A stretch of DNA of 57,391 nucleotides from positions 1 to 57,391 of the forward strand of contig CAAEVC010000130.1 of assembly GCA_900759415.1 (NCBI GenBank), in the 5' to 3' direction. The notes beneath the pieces were generated by a model. It had not been told where the DNA came from and did no database searches. It saw nothing but the letters and a program-made list of their open reading frames with translations. The DNA is from an uncultured Dialister sp. (GTDB taxonomy: Bacteria > Bacillota > Negativicutes > Veillonellales > Dialisteraceae). The translations under genes and the position numbers were made by a program. Positions 43,700 to 52,625 of this stretch are shown here, one piece after another (within the stretch, counting starts at the first letter, position 1; each line of letters opens with the position of its first letter).

Positions 43700-45118
43700 T
43701 TACCCCTCCATGACTGAAATAGGACAGTAGATGTCAGCTGCTACCAGGTTCTCTTTATTTGCCAGAGAGAAGGCACCTTTAAGTTCTATTTCTGAAAGAT
43801 TTTTTACAATCTGCAGCCCTAAATTAAAGGTTTTAGAATTAAAATCAGAAGGCAGGGGATGACCGTCATTTTTTATAGATACATGAATCCGGTGATCCAC
43901 CACTTCTGTACTTACAAAAAGGGTCCCTTCCTTTAATCCGTGAAATCCATGGTCAATCGCATTATGAATCAGTTCATTGGCTGCAATGGCTAGTGGAAGT
44001 GCTTTTTCAGAATCTATGATCAATGTATCTTCCGAGCTTTCCCGTATGACTCTGACGGGAATCAGAGCCAGACTGTCAATGGATAGTCTGGTGATTTTAT
44101 CCAACAGGATATTGATATCGATCTGGTCACCGCTCTGACTGGCCAGGATCTCATGAATCTGAGAGATGCCAAGAATACGGCTGACTGCCCGCTTCAGTTC
44201 TTCCTTCGTATCTTCATCCTTCGACCGCCGGGCCTGCATGCGGAGCATGCCGGCTATGGTATTCAGGCTGTTCTTGACCCGATGATGGATTTCTTTAATC
44301 ACCGAATCTTTGACCAGGATCTGCCTTTCTTTTTCCCTTATGGCAGTCACATCAGTGAGCACAAGGACCGTTCTTGCCACCTTTCCGCCGGAAATAATGG
44401 GAAGTCCCCAGGCAGAAAGAGTCATATTTTCAGAAACTTCATCACCAAAGGCCGGTTTTCCCGTCCGCATGACCTTGTCCACCAGCGGGAAATGAACGAT
44501 GATATGACCGATAATATCTCTCTTCTCCACCGATTCCTTATCGAGGACAAAATACAGATCATCAGCCATGTCATTGGCATAAATAATGCGGCTGTCTGCA
44601 TCCAGGATGATGACTCCGTCCTGCGGTCTGATGAGGTAGTGATTTTCCATATTGAAAGGTACCTGAAGTGCCAGATTGGCAGTATCCGTCAGGATCTGCT
44701 GCTGTTTCAGAGAATTGGACAGGAAGCATACTACCGCAAAGGGCATGCCTGCATTATCCACAATCGGATAAGCGGTCACTGCCACTGTCAGCCCCTGATC
44801 CAGTTCCTTTCTCCCTACTACTTTTCTTCCCGTAGTGAATACATTTTCAATAATGGAGAAATCGTCATTCATGGATATATCTCCCGGTCTGAAGAACAGG
44901 GATCCATGATTATAGGAAGGTTTTGCTGCTGCCAGGAAGACAGAGACCTCCCTGTTCTTTCCTTTGGCGCAGAAATAGACCTGATTCCTGGAAATATCAG
45001 CAGAAAGCTGCATGGCCACCTGCATATGTTCCAGTATTTTGGCCTGTACATCGGTGAGATTAGTGATATCCCTGGCCAATGTGTACAGCTGGCCCATCTC
45101 TATAGTTCTGGTCTGCAT
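43700..45118 (-). CDS. HisKA_2-type sensor histidine kinase (PdtaS-like)
   Basis: A 472-residue soluble kinase without membrane helices. An N-terminal GAF-like sensor (about 1-155, the H_kinase_N type), a PAS domain (about 160-265), then HisKA_2 with the phosphorylated histidine at H278 or H279 in EIHHRVKNSLNTIAGML, and a HATPase domain (ANELIHNAIDHGF). The architecture is that of PdtaS, partner of ANTAR regulators such as the one directly downstream. The ligand is unknown. AGGAGG site before the ATG. tsaD ends 33 bases upstream with no terminator, so some read-through is likely. Confidence 0.92.
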   Translation of the reverse strand: MQTRTIEMGQLYTLARDITNLTDVQAKILEHMQVAMQLSADISRNQVYFCAKGKNREVSVFLAAAKPSYNHGSLFFRPGDISMNDDFSIIENVFTTGRKVVGRKELDQGLTVAVTAYPIVDNAGMPFAVVCFLSNSLKQQQILTDTANLALQVPFNMENHYLIRPQDGVIILDADSRIIYANDMADDLYFVLDKESVEKRDIIGHIIVHFPLVDKVMRTGKPAFGDEVSENMTLSAWGLPIISGGKVARTVLVLTDVTAIREKERQILVKDSVIKEIHHRVKNSLNTIAGMLRMQARRSKDEDTKEELKRAVSRILGISQIHEILASQSGDQIDINILLDKITRLSIDSLALIPVRVIRESSEDTLIIDSEKALPLAIAANELIHNAIDHGFHGLKEGTLFVSTEVVDHRIHVSIKNDGHPLPSDFNSKTFNLGLQIVKNLSEIELKGAFSLANKENLVAADIYCPISVMEG

Positions 45119-45151
45119 GACTTCCTCCTGATATGTTTAAAACATAAAATA

Positions 45152-46174
45152 TTAAAGAATGATCTGATCAGCAAGGAACGGGAGCCTTGGATCTGCATTC
45201 AGATTGAGAGATGCAAAATCCCCTGCCTGTGCCATATAGTAAGCCCGGCATCCGATCATTGCCCCATTATCAGTGCAGAGCACAGAATCCGGACGGCACA
45301 TGCGGACGCCTCTCCTGCTGCACTCTCTTTCCAGTGCTTCCCGAAGCCCGCTGTTTGCCGCCACGCCGCCTGCCAGAGCTACTGTCTTATATCCGGTCAC
45401 TTCCAGTGCATGCATGGTCTTTTCTACCAGTACTTCTACTACTGCATTCTGGAAGGAAGCAGCTACATCACCGTAATTCACTTCTTCCTTCTTCATTTTA
45501 GCAGTATTCAGATAGTTAATTACTGCAGATTTCAGACCGCTGAAGGAAAAATCAAAATTATGTTCCTTTCCAAGTCCCATGGGGAAATGAATGGCATTTG
45601 GATTTCCTTCCTTTGCCAGCCGGTCTATATGTGGTCCCCCTGGATAGGGATATCCCATGACCCTTGCAATCTTGTCAAATGCTTCTCCTGCCGCATCATC
45701 TCTGGTCTGTCCGAGAAGCTGGAATGTATTGTAATCTTTGACCACCACAATCATGGTATGTCCGCCGGAAACCACAAGAGACAGGAAAGGTGGCTCCAGG
45801 TCAGGATACTGGAGAAGATTGGCAAAAATATGGCCTTCCATATGATTGACTGCAATCAGCGGTTTATCCAAAGCCCATGCTGCCGCCTTGGCAGCTGCAA
45901 CACCTACCAAAAGAGCACCTACCAGACCGGGGCCCTGGGTTACTGCAATGGCATCGATGTCCTTCCAGCTGCATTCCGCTTCTTCCAGCGCTTCGATAGC
46001 CACAGGAAGCACATCTTCAATATGATGGCGGGATGCAATTTCCGGAACTACGCCGCCAAATTTTTTGTGAATGGGCACCTGTGTAGAAATCACATCAGAA
46101 AGGATTTTTCTCCCGTCTTCTATGACTGCGCAGGATGTTTCATCACAGCTTGATTCAAATGCTAATATTTTCAT
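45152..46174 (-). CDS. tsaD: TsaD, tRNA N6-threonylcarbamoyltransferase
   Basis: A 340-residue ASKHA-fold enzyme that attaches threonylcarbamoyl to A37 of ANN-decoding tRNAs. Metal-binding histidines lie in NHMEGHIF. Other motifs: AFESSCDETSCAV, VVPEIASRHH, VSGGHTM, FSFSGLKSAV, GGVAANSGLRE. It is preceded by rimI with a 4-base overlap. Confidence 0.97.
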   Translation of the reverse strand: MKILAFESSCDETSCAVIEDGRKILSDVISTQVPIHKKFGGVVPEIASRHHIEDVLPVAIEALEEAECSWKDIDAIAVTQGPGLVGALLVGVAAAKAAAWALDKPLIAVNHMEGHIFANLLQYPDLEPPFLSLVVSGGHTMIVVVKDYNTFQLLGQTRDDAAGEAFDKIARVMGYPYPGGPHIDRLAKEGNPNAIHFPMGLGKEHNFDFSFSGLKSAVINYLNTAKMKKEEVNYGDVAASFQNAVVEVLVEKTMHALEVTGYKTVALAGGVAANSGLREALERECSRRGVRMCRPDSVLCTDNGAMIGCRAYYMAQAGDFASLNLNADPRLPFLADQIIL

Positions 46175-46638
46175 AATACTCCTTCTATTTCACGGGTCAT
46201 TATATATCCATCTTCTTCAGGAAGTTCATATACTTTTTTCCTCAGCCCTGCTATCTGGAAATCATATTTTTTATATAAATTCTGTGCTGCTTCATTGCTG
46301 ACGCGCACTTCCAGAAACATGGTCCTCATATGGCGGAAAGCTGCTTCTTCTATTCCCTTTTCAAGAATCAGAGCACCGATGCCCTGCTTCCTGAATTCCG
46401 GCCTGACTCCTATATTTACGAGCTGCCCTTCATCGGCGATAAACCAGAAGCAGCCATACCCTATCACCTGATCATCCAGCCGTGCAACGAAATATTCGCT
46501 GTGGCTTCCTTCCATATCGTGAAGTACGGTTTCCATCCGCCATGCATCGCTGAAGCAGATGGTGCCTATTTCATAGATGCTTTCCGCATCTGCCGCAAGT
46601 CCTTTTTCTATCTGGATTCCGGATGCTGCTTTTCCCAC
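46171..46638 (-). CDS. rimI: RimI-type ribosomal protein S18 N-acetyltransferase
   Basis: A 155-residue GNAT protein. The acetyl-CoA loop is VRPEFRKQGIGALIL, followed by FLEVRVSNEAAQNLYKKYDF, the RimI signature. Start at a GTG (46636-46638) with GAGG before it, overlapping tsaB by 31 bases. It lies between tsaB and tsaD, as in many Firmicutes. Confidence 0.93.
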   Translation of the reverse strand: MGKAASGIQIEKGLAADAESIYEIGTICFSDAWRMETVLHDMEGSHSEYFVARLDDQVIGYGCFWFIADEGQLVNIGVRPEFRKQGIGALILEKGIEEAAFRHMRTMFLEVRVSNEAAQNLYKKYDFQIAGLRKKVYELPEEDGYIMTREIEGVL

Positions 46639-47303
46639 AGTACCTCAGCCTCACTTCGACGGATGTAATTGGGGAGAATGGAGAGGGGATCACTCTTTTC
46701 CCCATTTTCCAGTTTTCTTAATCCTGCCAGTGCTACACTTCCTGCCCGGGCAAGACGGTTATGCGCAGGCGCCAGTTTTATGCCGGCTGCCAGAAGCTTT
46801 TCCTTATATTTATCGGCACATTCCCCAACTGCGATAATGGGGCCGCCATGACTGACTGCTGCGGAAATTACATCATCAATAGATGAAGCAGTCTCTTTTT
46901 CTTCCAGCCAGAGGTTATCAAATGCGCCGTATAAGGCAGCATATACGTTATTTCTCTGCGCATCGAGAAGAGGAAGGATGAATGCCTGTGAACCTGCCAT
47001 ATTCCAGGCCAGTGCTTCCAGGGTATCTACGCCCACCATAGGCACTTTCCAGATATAAGACATCATCTTGGCAGTCGCAAGTCCGATGCGGAGGCCGGTA
47101 AATGAACCAGGTCCGATGGCTGTTGCAATGCCTGTAATATCAGACTTTGCAACTCCTGCTTCTTCCATCATTTCATTCATATGTGGAATAAGCTGTTCTG
47201 AATGGGTCAGTTTCCTCTGTACTGTCCATTCTGCGATAATATGATCCTTTTCTGCTAATGCACAGCTCAATACTAATGATGAGGTATCAATAGCGAGAAG
47301 CAT
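46608..47303 (-). CDS. tsaB: TsaB, t6A complex dimerisation subunit
   Basis: A 231-residue ASKHA-fold protein without catalytic metal sites, partner of TsaD. LLAIDTSSLVLSCALAE starts the fold and ATAIGPGSFTGLRIGLATAK is diagnostic. Overlaps tsaE by 17 bases upstream and rimI by 31 downstream. Confidence 0.95.
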   Translation of the reverse strand: MLLAIDTSSLVLSCALAEKDHIIAEWTVQRKLTHSEQLIPHMNEMMEEAGVAKSDITGIATAIGPGSFTGLRIGLATAKMMSYIWKVPMVGVDTLEALAWNMAGSQAFILPLLDAQRNNVYAALYGAFDNLWLEEKETASSIDDVISAAVSHGGPIIAVGECADKYKEKLLAAGIKLAPAHNRLARAGSVALAGLRKLENGEKSDPLSILPNYIRRSEAEVLWEKQHPESR

Positions 47304-47763
47304 AATTCTGAATCTCCTTTACTACTTCTTTCGGGGAATCTTCGCCCCATGTAATTTCTATATCTCTTTCTGTCGGTCCTGTAAGAGATATCTGTATACT
47401 TATCCCTTCTTCAGGAATGAGTGAAGGAAACATGTCAGCCCATTCAACGACTACTACGCCGCCCATACTGTATTCTTCCCATCCGATATTCCACAGATCT
47501 TCTTCACTTTCCAGACGGTAGAAATCAAAATGTTTTAGCGGGACAGGCCCGTCGTAATAATTCATAATGGTAAAAGTAGGGCTGCCGATGACGCCTTCAA
47601 TCCCCATCCCCTTTGCCAGGCCCTGTACAAAGTGGGTCTTTCCGGCGCCAAGGTCTCCGGTAAGTGCAAGGAAAAGACCATCCACAGCGTGACTGCCGAT
47701 AAAGGCGCCAAGAGCTGCCGTTTCCTCTTCTCCTGATGTATGGATTACTACTTTATTTTCCAT
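47287..47763 (-). CDS. tsaE: TsaE, t6A complex ATPase
   Basis: A 158-residue P-loop protein. Walker A GDLGAGKTHFVQG at residues 36-48, then IGSPTFTIMNYYDG and HFDFYRLESEEDL. It regulates the TsaB-TsaD complex through ATP hydrolysis. Overlaps the patatin-like gene by 11 bases. Confidence 0.95.
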   Translation of the reverse strand: MENKVVIHTSGEEETAALGAFIGSHAVDGLFLALTGDLGAGKTHFVQGLAKGMGIEGVIGSPTFTIMNYYDGPVPLKHFDFYRLESEEDLWNIGWEEYSMGGVVVVEWADMFPSLIPEEGISIQISLTGPTERDIEITWGEDSPKEVVKEIQNYASRY

Positions 47764-48655
47764 GAAGCCACCTCTTCATCTCATCAAACCGTTCCATGCC
47801 GATCCTGTAGCCTTCTCCATGAAGAGCCCGCAGTTTTCCGGCATCCTTTTCTACTCTTGATACGGTCACTGCCGTTTCCGGCCGGATAACGAAAACCTTT
47901 CCTTCTTTTTCAAGCTCAAGGATCCGTTCCATTTTATAATTGTACCGTTCCGGTATACTGATCATCCCTTCTACAATAGAAGGGAATTTCTTTCCATAGG
48001 CTACATTCAATGCACTGTGGACCAGAAATGGAACCGGTTTCTTTCTGTAATCTTTATCCCTTGTGAGGATATATACGATTTTCCCATGGGGAAAGGGGAT
48101 TTCTTCCGGCAGTGGCACCAGAGGGATACCTACCCCGCCGTCTGCGTAGTAATCGCCCCTCCATCTGACCGGTTTGGATACCAGCGGAATGGAGCAGCTT
48201 GCTTCGCATACCTTCATGAATTCATCACAGTCCACATCATGATTGGATACGAACTTTGGCTTTCCGTTACGGCAGTCCGTAATGACTGCATAGAGCGTTT
48301 CTTCTGCATTCCTGAAAGTTTCAAAATCAAAGGGATCTATTTCATGGGCCAGTTTACCAAACATGAAATCAAAATTAAAGAAAGAGCCTTCCTTAACCAG
48401 ATTCTTAAATCCCATATACCGGGAATCGGAAGCATAAGCGGAATTCAGCCTTACACTTCGTCCGTACTGCTTTGCAAGATATCCCAGCCCCTGCAGGGAA
48501 CCGGCAGAAATGCCGATATTCTCTTTGAAATACCAGTGATGCTCCATAAAAGCATCGAGCACCCCGGCCGTAAAGAGCCCCCGCATGGCTCCGCCTTCCA
48601 TAACAAGAACCGGATTTTCTTCCATCTTTGTATTGTCTGAAATCAGACCTTTCAT
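47753..48655 (-). CDS. patatin-like phospholipase (RssA/YjjU type)
   Basis: A roughly 300-residue patatin-fold serine hydrolase. The oxyanion loop is VMEGGAMRGLFTAG, the nucleophile motif GISAGS and the catalytic aspartate YADGGVG. The lipid substrate is unknown. The start is uncertain: the ATG at 48653-48655 is used here. A GTG at 48691 and an ATG at 48625 are alternatives, and none has a good ribosome site. A GGCTTAC/GTAAGCC hairpin (48663-48680) lies directly upstream, between it and gpmA. Confidence 0.85.
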   Translation of the reverse strand: MKGLISDNTKMEENPVLVMEGGAMRGLFTAGVLDAFMEHHWYFKENIGISAGSLQGLGYLAKQYGRSVRLNSAYASDSRYMGFKNLVKEGSFFNFDFMFGKLAHEIDPFDFETFRNAEETLYAVITDCRNGKPKFVSNHDVDCDEFMKVCEASCSIPLVSKPVRWRGDYYADGGVGIPLVPLPEEIPFPHGKIVYILTRDKDYRKKPVPFLVHSALNVAYGKKFPSIVEGMISIPERYNYKMERILELEKEGKVFVIRPETAVTVSRVEKDAGKLRALHGEGYRIGMERFDEMKRWLHGK

Positions 48656-48662
48656 TTCACAA

Positions 48663-48680
48663 GGCTTACGAAAGTAAGCC
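48663..48680 (-). other. hairpin between gpmA and the patatin-like gene
   Basis: Perfect 7-bp stem GGCTTAC/GTAAGCC with a 4-base loop, no T-run after it. It could protect or process the mRNA, or slow translation of the next gene. Confidence 0.4.
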
Positions 48681-48692
48681 AGCCACCTCACT

Positions 48693-49451
48693 TTACTTTT
48701 TGGAGGAAGCGGCAGACTGATTCTTTACTGCTTTGATTTTAGCCTGGATCGCTTCCTGATCTCCTAAATAAGATACTTCATGCACTGTAAAATCAGGATT
48801 CAGTTTATAAACCAGCGGAACGCCGGTCGGAATATTCATCCCTGCGATTTCTTCATCCGATATTCCTTCCAGATGTTTTCTGAGAGCACGGATGGAATTG
48901 CCATGAGCAGCAATGAGAATTTTTTCTCCTGCCTCGATCTGAGGACGGATGACAGAATCGAAATAAGGTGCCACTCTGGCTACCGTATCTTTCAGACATT
49001 CTGAAAGCGGAAGTTTCACTGTATCCTTAATTTTCTGATAGGGCGGCTGATTGACCGGATTTCTCGGATCATCTTCTGCCAGTGCCGGCGGGCGGACATC
49101 ATAGGACCTTCTCCACAGATGCACCTGTTCTTCCCCGTACTTGTCTGTAGTTTCTGTCTTATTCAGTCCCTGCAGCGCACCATAGTGACGTTCATTCAGA
49201 TGATAGTCCTTAATCACCGGAATCCAGTTCAGATCCATCTGATTAAGTGCTTCATAGGCAGTATGGATGGCTCTTTTCAGCACAGAAGTATAGCAGCGGT
49301 CAAAGGTGAATCCTTCTTTCTTCAGAAGTTCGCCTGCCTGTCTTGCTTCTTCAAAACCTTTTTCAGAAAGTTCCACATCCGTCCATCCGCAGAAAAGATT
49401 TTTCTTATTCCATTCACTCTGACCATGACGAATGATTACCAGTGTATACAT
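48693..49451 (-). CDS. gpmA: 2,3-bisphosphoglycerate-dependent phosphoglycerate mutase
   Basis: A 252-residue histidine phosphatase-fold mutase converting 3- to 2-phosphoglycerate. IIRHGQSEWNKKNLFCGWTD holds the phospho-histidine, and RHYGALQGLNKTET, RRSYDVRPP and AAHGNSIRAL are typical of the cofactor-dependent type. It supplies the glycolytic step absent from the gap-pgk-tpiA-eno operon. It lies 14 bases after thiL. Confidence 0.95.
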   Translation of the reverse strand: MYTLVIIRHGQSEWNKKNLFCGWTDVELSEKGFEEARQAGELLKKEGFTFDRCYTSVLKRAIHTAYEALNQMDLNWIPVIKDYHLNERHYGALQGLNKTETTDKYGEEQVHLWRRSYDVRPPALAEDDPRNPVNQPPYQKIKDTVKLPLSECLKDTVARVAPYFDSVIRPQIEAGEKILIAAHGNSIRALRKHLEGISDEEIAGMNIPTGVPLVYKLNPDFTVHEVSYLGDQEAIQAKIKAVKNQSAASSKK

Positions 49452-49465
49452 TTAAAAACCCTCCA

Positions 49466-50455
49466 TTACTGACTAAAATGATCAAATCCCTGAATCCTGA
49501 GTAATTCTTTTTTATTATCCTTTATTATATATACCCCATTCCCCGGTTTCTTTATCACTTTTCCAATAGGAGTGATATTTCTTTCCCCTTTGATTTTATC
49601 AAAATCTTCCGGCGAAATGGTCCCCACCAGCTGATAATCCTCTCCTCCGTTATAGGCCCAGGAAAGAGGAGAAATTCCAGTTTCTCTTCCCAGTCTTCGG
49701 ATTTCCTCTGATAAGGGAATCTGATTTTCCATGATTTCTATTTCCACATGAGAAGCAAGCGCTATTTCATTCAGTTCTCTGGAAAGTCCATCAGAAATAT
49801 CATTGAGCGCATGAGCGCCTGCTTTCCGGAGAATCATTCCAAGCTCAATCTGCGGCTCCGGCATCTTATGCCTTCCAGCAAGGTATGGATAATCCTCTTC
49901 CATGCCGTGAAGGAGTACATGAAGCCCGGCAGCAGAATCGCCAATGGTGTGAGTCACAAAGACCACATCCCCCTTTCGGGCACCGCTTCGGGGAACCGCC
50001 GTCCCAGAAGGAACCATGCCGATGACCGTTCCCGTAAGGACTAAAGCCCCTCTGGCACCAGTCACATCGCCGCCAAAAATATTGACCCTGTATTTCCTGG
50101 CACATGCCCGGATACCATCATAGCAGCTTTCCACCCAGTCTACAGGAAGGTCATCGGGAAGGGAAAGGGAAATCACCATTCCCACTGCTTCCGCTCCCAT
50201 GGCAGCCATGTCACTGATATTGGATGCCGCCAGATGATATCCCACCTCGAATGCCTTCATGGTCTGATTGGTAAAATGAATGCCATCCACCATGGTATCT
50301 GTGGAAATCACCTGATCATAACCAGGAGGTATTTCATAAACCGCTCCATCATCTCCTGATGGAATTTTTACCAGCTCCGGCCGGTAAATAAAATCATGGG
50401 AAATCCTTTGAATCAACCCGAACTCTCCCACATCCTTAATCGTCAGACCGCTCAT
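49466..50455 (-). CDS. thiL: thiamine-monophosphate kinase
   Basis: A 329-residue ATP-dependent kinase making thiamine pyrophosphate. GDDGAVYEI, VISTDTMVDGIHF, NISDMAAMGAEA and NIFGGDVTGARGAL, then DISDGLSREL, match the family. Its place before gpmA, the patatin gene and the tsa genes looks like housekeeping clustering. AAGGAG site before the ATG. Confidence 0.95.
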   Translation of the reverse strand: MSGLTIKDVGEFGLIQRISHDFIYRPELVKIPSGDDGAVYEIPPGYDQVISTDTMVDGIHFTNQTMKAFEVGYHLAASNISDMAAMGAEAVGMVISLSLPDDLPVDWVESCYDGIRACARKYRVNIFGGDVTGARGALVLTGTVIGMVPSGTAVPRSGARKGDVVFVTHTIGDSAAGLHVLLHGMEEDYPYLAGRHKMPEPQIELGMILRKAGAHALNDISDGLSRELNEIALASHVEIEIMENQIPLSEEIRRLGRETGISPLSWAYNGGEDYQLVGTISPEDFDKIKGERNITPIGKVIKKPGNGVYIIKDNKKELLRIQGFDHFSQ

Positions 50456-50547
50456 GAATTCTCCTTTGAAAAATCATACTGTCTATTTCTACAGGTATTC
50501 TGTGATTCTGTCTTCCTGTCTATATTATTCTATCAGTTTTGCCAGTT

Positions 50548-50576
50548 AATATAAAGTTGTATCAGAAATAAAGCAA
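50548..50576 (-). promoter_or_regulatory. candidate promoter of the thiL-tsaD run
   Basis: Minus strand TTGCTT (50571-50576), 17 bases, TATATT (50548-50553), about 85 bases of leader. Confidence 0.45.
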
Positions 50577-50717
50577 GTCTCATCCGGTAAAAAATTCCAA
50601 TGGTCCTCCTCTCTCTGCCGGTAAGAGAAGAGAAAGGGGTTCTTCCCTGATTTCAGCCGGAAGATTCCAGTATGACTCTTCTGTTATTTTTTACATAATA
50701 ATCCTCTGACTATTCTC
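50577..50717. other. intergenic region between divergent promoters
   Basis: Middle of the 327-base gap between thiL and the plus-strand membrane protein. Both promoters flank it. It holds purine-rich and pyrimidine-rich runs at 50610-50645 but no stable hairpin with a T-run and no gene that I can support. Confidence 0.3.
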
Positions 50718-50746
50718 TTGCGCCAATTCAATCCAGCAGTTATACT
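50718..50746 (+). promoter_or_regulatory. promoter of the plus-strand membrane protein
   Basis: TTGCGC (50718-50723), 17 bases, TATACT (50741-50746). Confidence 0.55.
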
Positions 50747-50782
50747 AGTAAGGAATGTTTTAATTTAAAGGAGATGGATGTT

Positions 50783-51748
50783 TTGAATTTTGGTGACGCA
50801 ATTGTGGCCTTCCTCAACATAGGCCTTTTCAGTTCTCTTGTCAGCCGGTTTACCGGTGCCAATACGGCAATTCTTGTATTCTGTTCTTTACTCTATATAG
50901 GATGTGAACCGCTGGAAACCGTTGGCATTATGCTTACCTATCTGGTATTCATGCGCCTGACCATTTATACACAGAAGAAGAAATTAAATTTCAAGAATCT
51001 GCAGGTTTTCAAAGGATATAAACTTTTCATTCCAGTAGCACTTATTTTTGCTTCTCTCTTTGTATATCCTTTCGCAGCACTTGCTATTTTCCTTCTTGTG
51101 TTCATGACAGAAATCCTTCATCAGATGTGGGAAGAACTTCCAGAAGAACAGAGGGCTTCCAAGGGACAGCTTACCTCCTGGATCATTTCCGGTTCTGTTC
51201 TCACCACCATTTCTATGGTTGCTGTTAAATTTATTCCGGCAGGAATCTATTACATCATCGGCGGTGTGGCAGCATTCCTGATCTGTGTACTCTTCTGGTG
51301 GCTCGGTCAGGACAGAGACCGTCTTGCAGGCATCTGGGACAAGGTCGTTATTCTTTCCACCATTCCGCTTGGCCTTTTCGGATTTGACATGGCTGACTGG
51401 CTGGATGATATGCGCCGCCATATGAACTCTACCCTGATTGCTTATAATCTGCCCTTCGTTTTCCTTCCCGTTTTCTTCGTAGGATTCCTGATGGCAAATC
51501 TTCTCTTTGGCATCTTCTCTCTCTCCGGTCTGATCATCACCTTCTTCGGCGCTATCGGCCTCCGGCTCTTTGGATATTATGAAATGTCCCGCAAAGGTAA
51601 AGCCAATCTGGTTTCCCTGGGATTCACCGTACTGGCCATCCTGCTGCTCCTCATCACTGCACCAGAACCGACCGGCATTTCCAAACTGGTGGATGCATTC
51701 ATTCCATCCAACTTCTACGGATTCAATGGTCTTCTCAATCTTTTCTAA
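50783..51748 (+). CDS. polytopic membrane protein of unknown function
   Basis: A 321-residue protein with eight or so predicted membrane helices (for example YKLFIPVALIFASLFVYPF, IIGGVAAFLICVLFWWL, FLPVFFVGFLMANLLFGIF). I do not recognise the family. A soluble loop (about 115-135) has HQMWEELPEEQRASKGQ. The ribosome site AAAGGAG abuts an ATG at 50774 with no spacing, so the likely start is the TTG at 50783-50785, nine bases on. The gene stands alone on the plus strand with its own promoter and a strong terminator. No motif suggests transport of a specific compound. Confidence 0.75.
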   Translation: MNFGDAIVAFLNIGLFSSLVSRFTGANTAILVFCSLLYIGCEPLETVGIMLTYLVFMRLTIYTQKKKLNFKNLQVFKGYKLFIPVALIFASLFVYPFAALAIFLLVFMTEILHQMWEELPEEQRASKGQLTSWIISGSVLTTISMVAVKFIPAGIYYIIGGVAAFLICVLFWWLGQDRDRLAGIWDKVVILSTIPLGLFGFDMADWLDDMRRHMNSTLIAYNLPFVFLPVFFVGFLMANLLFGIFSLSGLIITFFGAIGLRLFGYYEMSRKGKANLVSLGFTVLAILLLLITAPEPTGISKLVDAFIPSNFYGFNGLLNLF

Positions 51749-51770
51749 AAGATAATCAGTCATTATATTC

Positions 51771-51803
51771 CGGCATCTGCAGATCCTGCGGATGCCGGTT
51801 TTA
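51771..51803 (+). terminator. intrinsic terminator after the membrane protein
   Basis: Stem CCGGCATC/GATGCCGG extended inward by TGCAG/CTGCG (13 pairs), followed by TTTT. Confidence 0.85.
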
Positions 51804-51912
51804 TATGGCAGAAAACAATGAAGGCCCTATACATATGGTGCTATCCCCCTGGAGCTGAAAGAAAATATCCTGCAAATCCCAAACTTCATCAAAACACCAT
51901 GCAGCTCCCATG

Positions 51913-51959
51913 AAAAACGGGTCTGCCAGAAGGATTTATCTTCTGACACACCCGTTTTT
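51913..51959 (-). terminator. intrinsic terminator after nth
   Basis: Arms AAAAACGGGT and ACCCGTTTTT with an inner CAGAAG/CTTCTG pairing. A and T runs flank it on both sides. Confidence 0.8.
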
Positions 51960-51968
51960 ACGTATAAA

Positions 51969-52625
51969 CTATTTTCCATCCCAGGGTTTTACTTTTACTG
52001 TACATGAAGGGCACACATCCTGCAGGAAGCAGGTCTCGCATGCCGGTTTTCTTGCATGACACACCCGGCGTCCATGCCAGATGAGCCAGTGATGGGCAGA
52101 GGACCAGTCCTTCTTCGGAATGGCTTTCTGCAGTTTCATTTCTACTTCCAGAGGAGTTGTGCCTGCAGCCAGTTTCAAACGATTGGCCACTCTGAAAACA
52201 TGGGTATCTACGGCAATAGCCGGATAACCGAAGGCCACACTTCTTACTACATTGGCCGTCTTTCTTCCCACTCCCGGAAGTTTGATCAATTCATCAAAAT
52301 CTTCAGGAACCTCTCCATGATACTGATCAATCAGCATATGGCACATGCCCATGATGTTCTTTGCCTTTGCCTTGTAAAGGCCGCAGTCATGGATTTCATT
52401 TTCCAGTTCTCCAATAGTAAGCTGCACAATCTTTTCAGGAGTATCAAGCCTGGGGAACATGCGGCTTGTGATGATATTCACTCTTTTATCTGTACACTGG
52501 GCAGAAAGGATGACTGCTACCAGTAAGGTGAATGGACTGGAGAAATGGAGCATGGTCCCTTCGTCCTTATATACTTCTGCCAGACGGCGGAGCTGTTCTT
52601 CCTTTATTTTCTTCGTTACTCTCAT
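51969..52625 (-). CDS. nth: endonuclease III
   Basis: A 218-residue DNA glycosylase/AP lyase for oxidised pyrimidines. The helix-hairpin-helix LPGVGRKTANVV carries catalytic K122 and D140 follows in AVDTHVFRV. The 4Fe-4S cluster cysteines are C189, C196, C199 and C205 with the classical 6-2-5 spacing. The ATG overlaps the trxB stop by 4 bases. Confidence 0.97.
   Translation of the reverse strand: MRVTKKIKEEQLRRLAEVYKDEGTMLHFSSPFTLLVAVILSAQCTDKRVNIITSRMFPRLDTPEKIVQLTIGELENEIHDCGLYKAKAKNIMGMCHMLIDQYHGEVPEDFDELIKLPGVGRKTANVVRSVAFGYPAIAVDTHVFRVANRLKLAAGTTPLEVEMKLQKAIPKKDWSSAHHWLIWHGRRVCHARKPACETCFLQDVCPSCTVKVKPWDGK

Noticed and set aside
44153..46153. A 666-codon open frame on the plus strand antisense to the kinase and tsaD
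   Set aside because: Composition is rich in Cys, His, Phe and Ile as expected for the shadow of a gene on the other strand; both minus-strand genes have clear motifs.
50541..50591. 16-codon hydrophobic frame (MRLALFLIQLYINWQN) on the minus strand upstream of thiL
   Set aside because: The AGGAGG lies about 20 bases away, too far, and the frame overlaps the predicted promoter.
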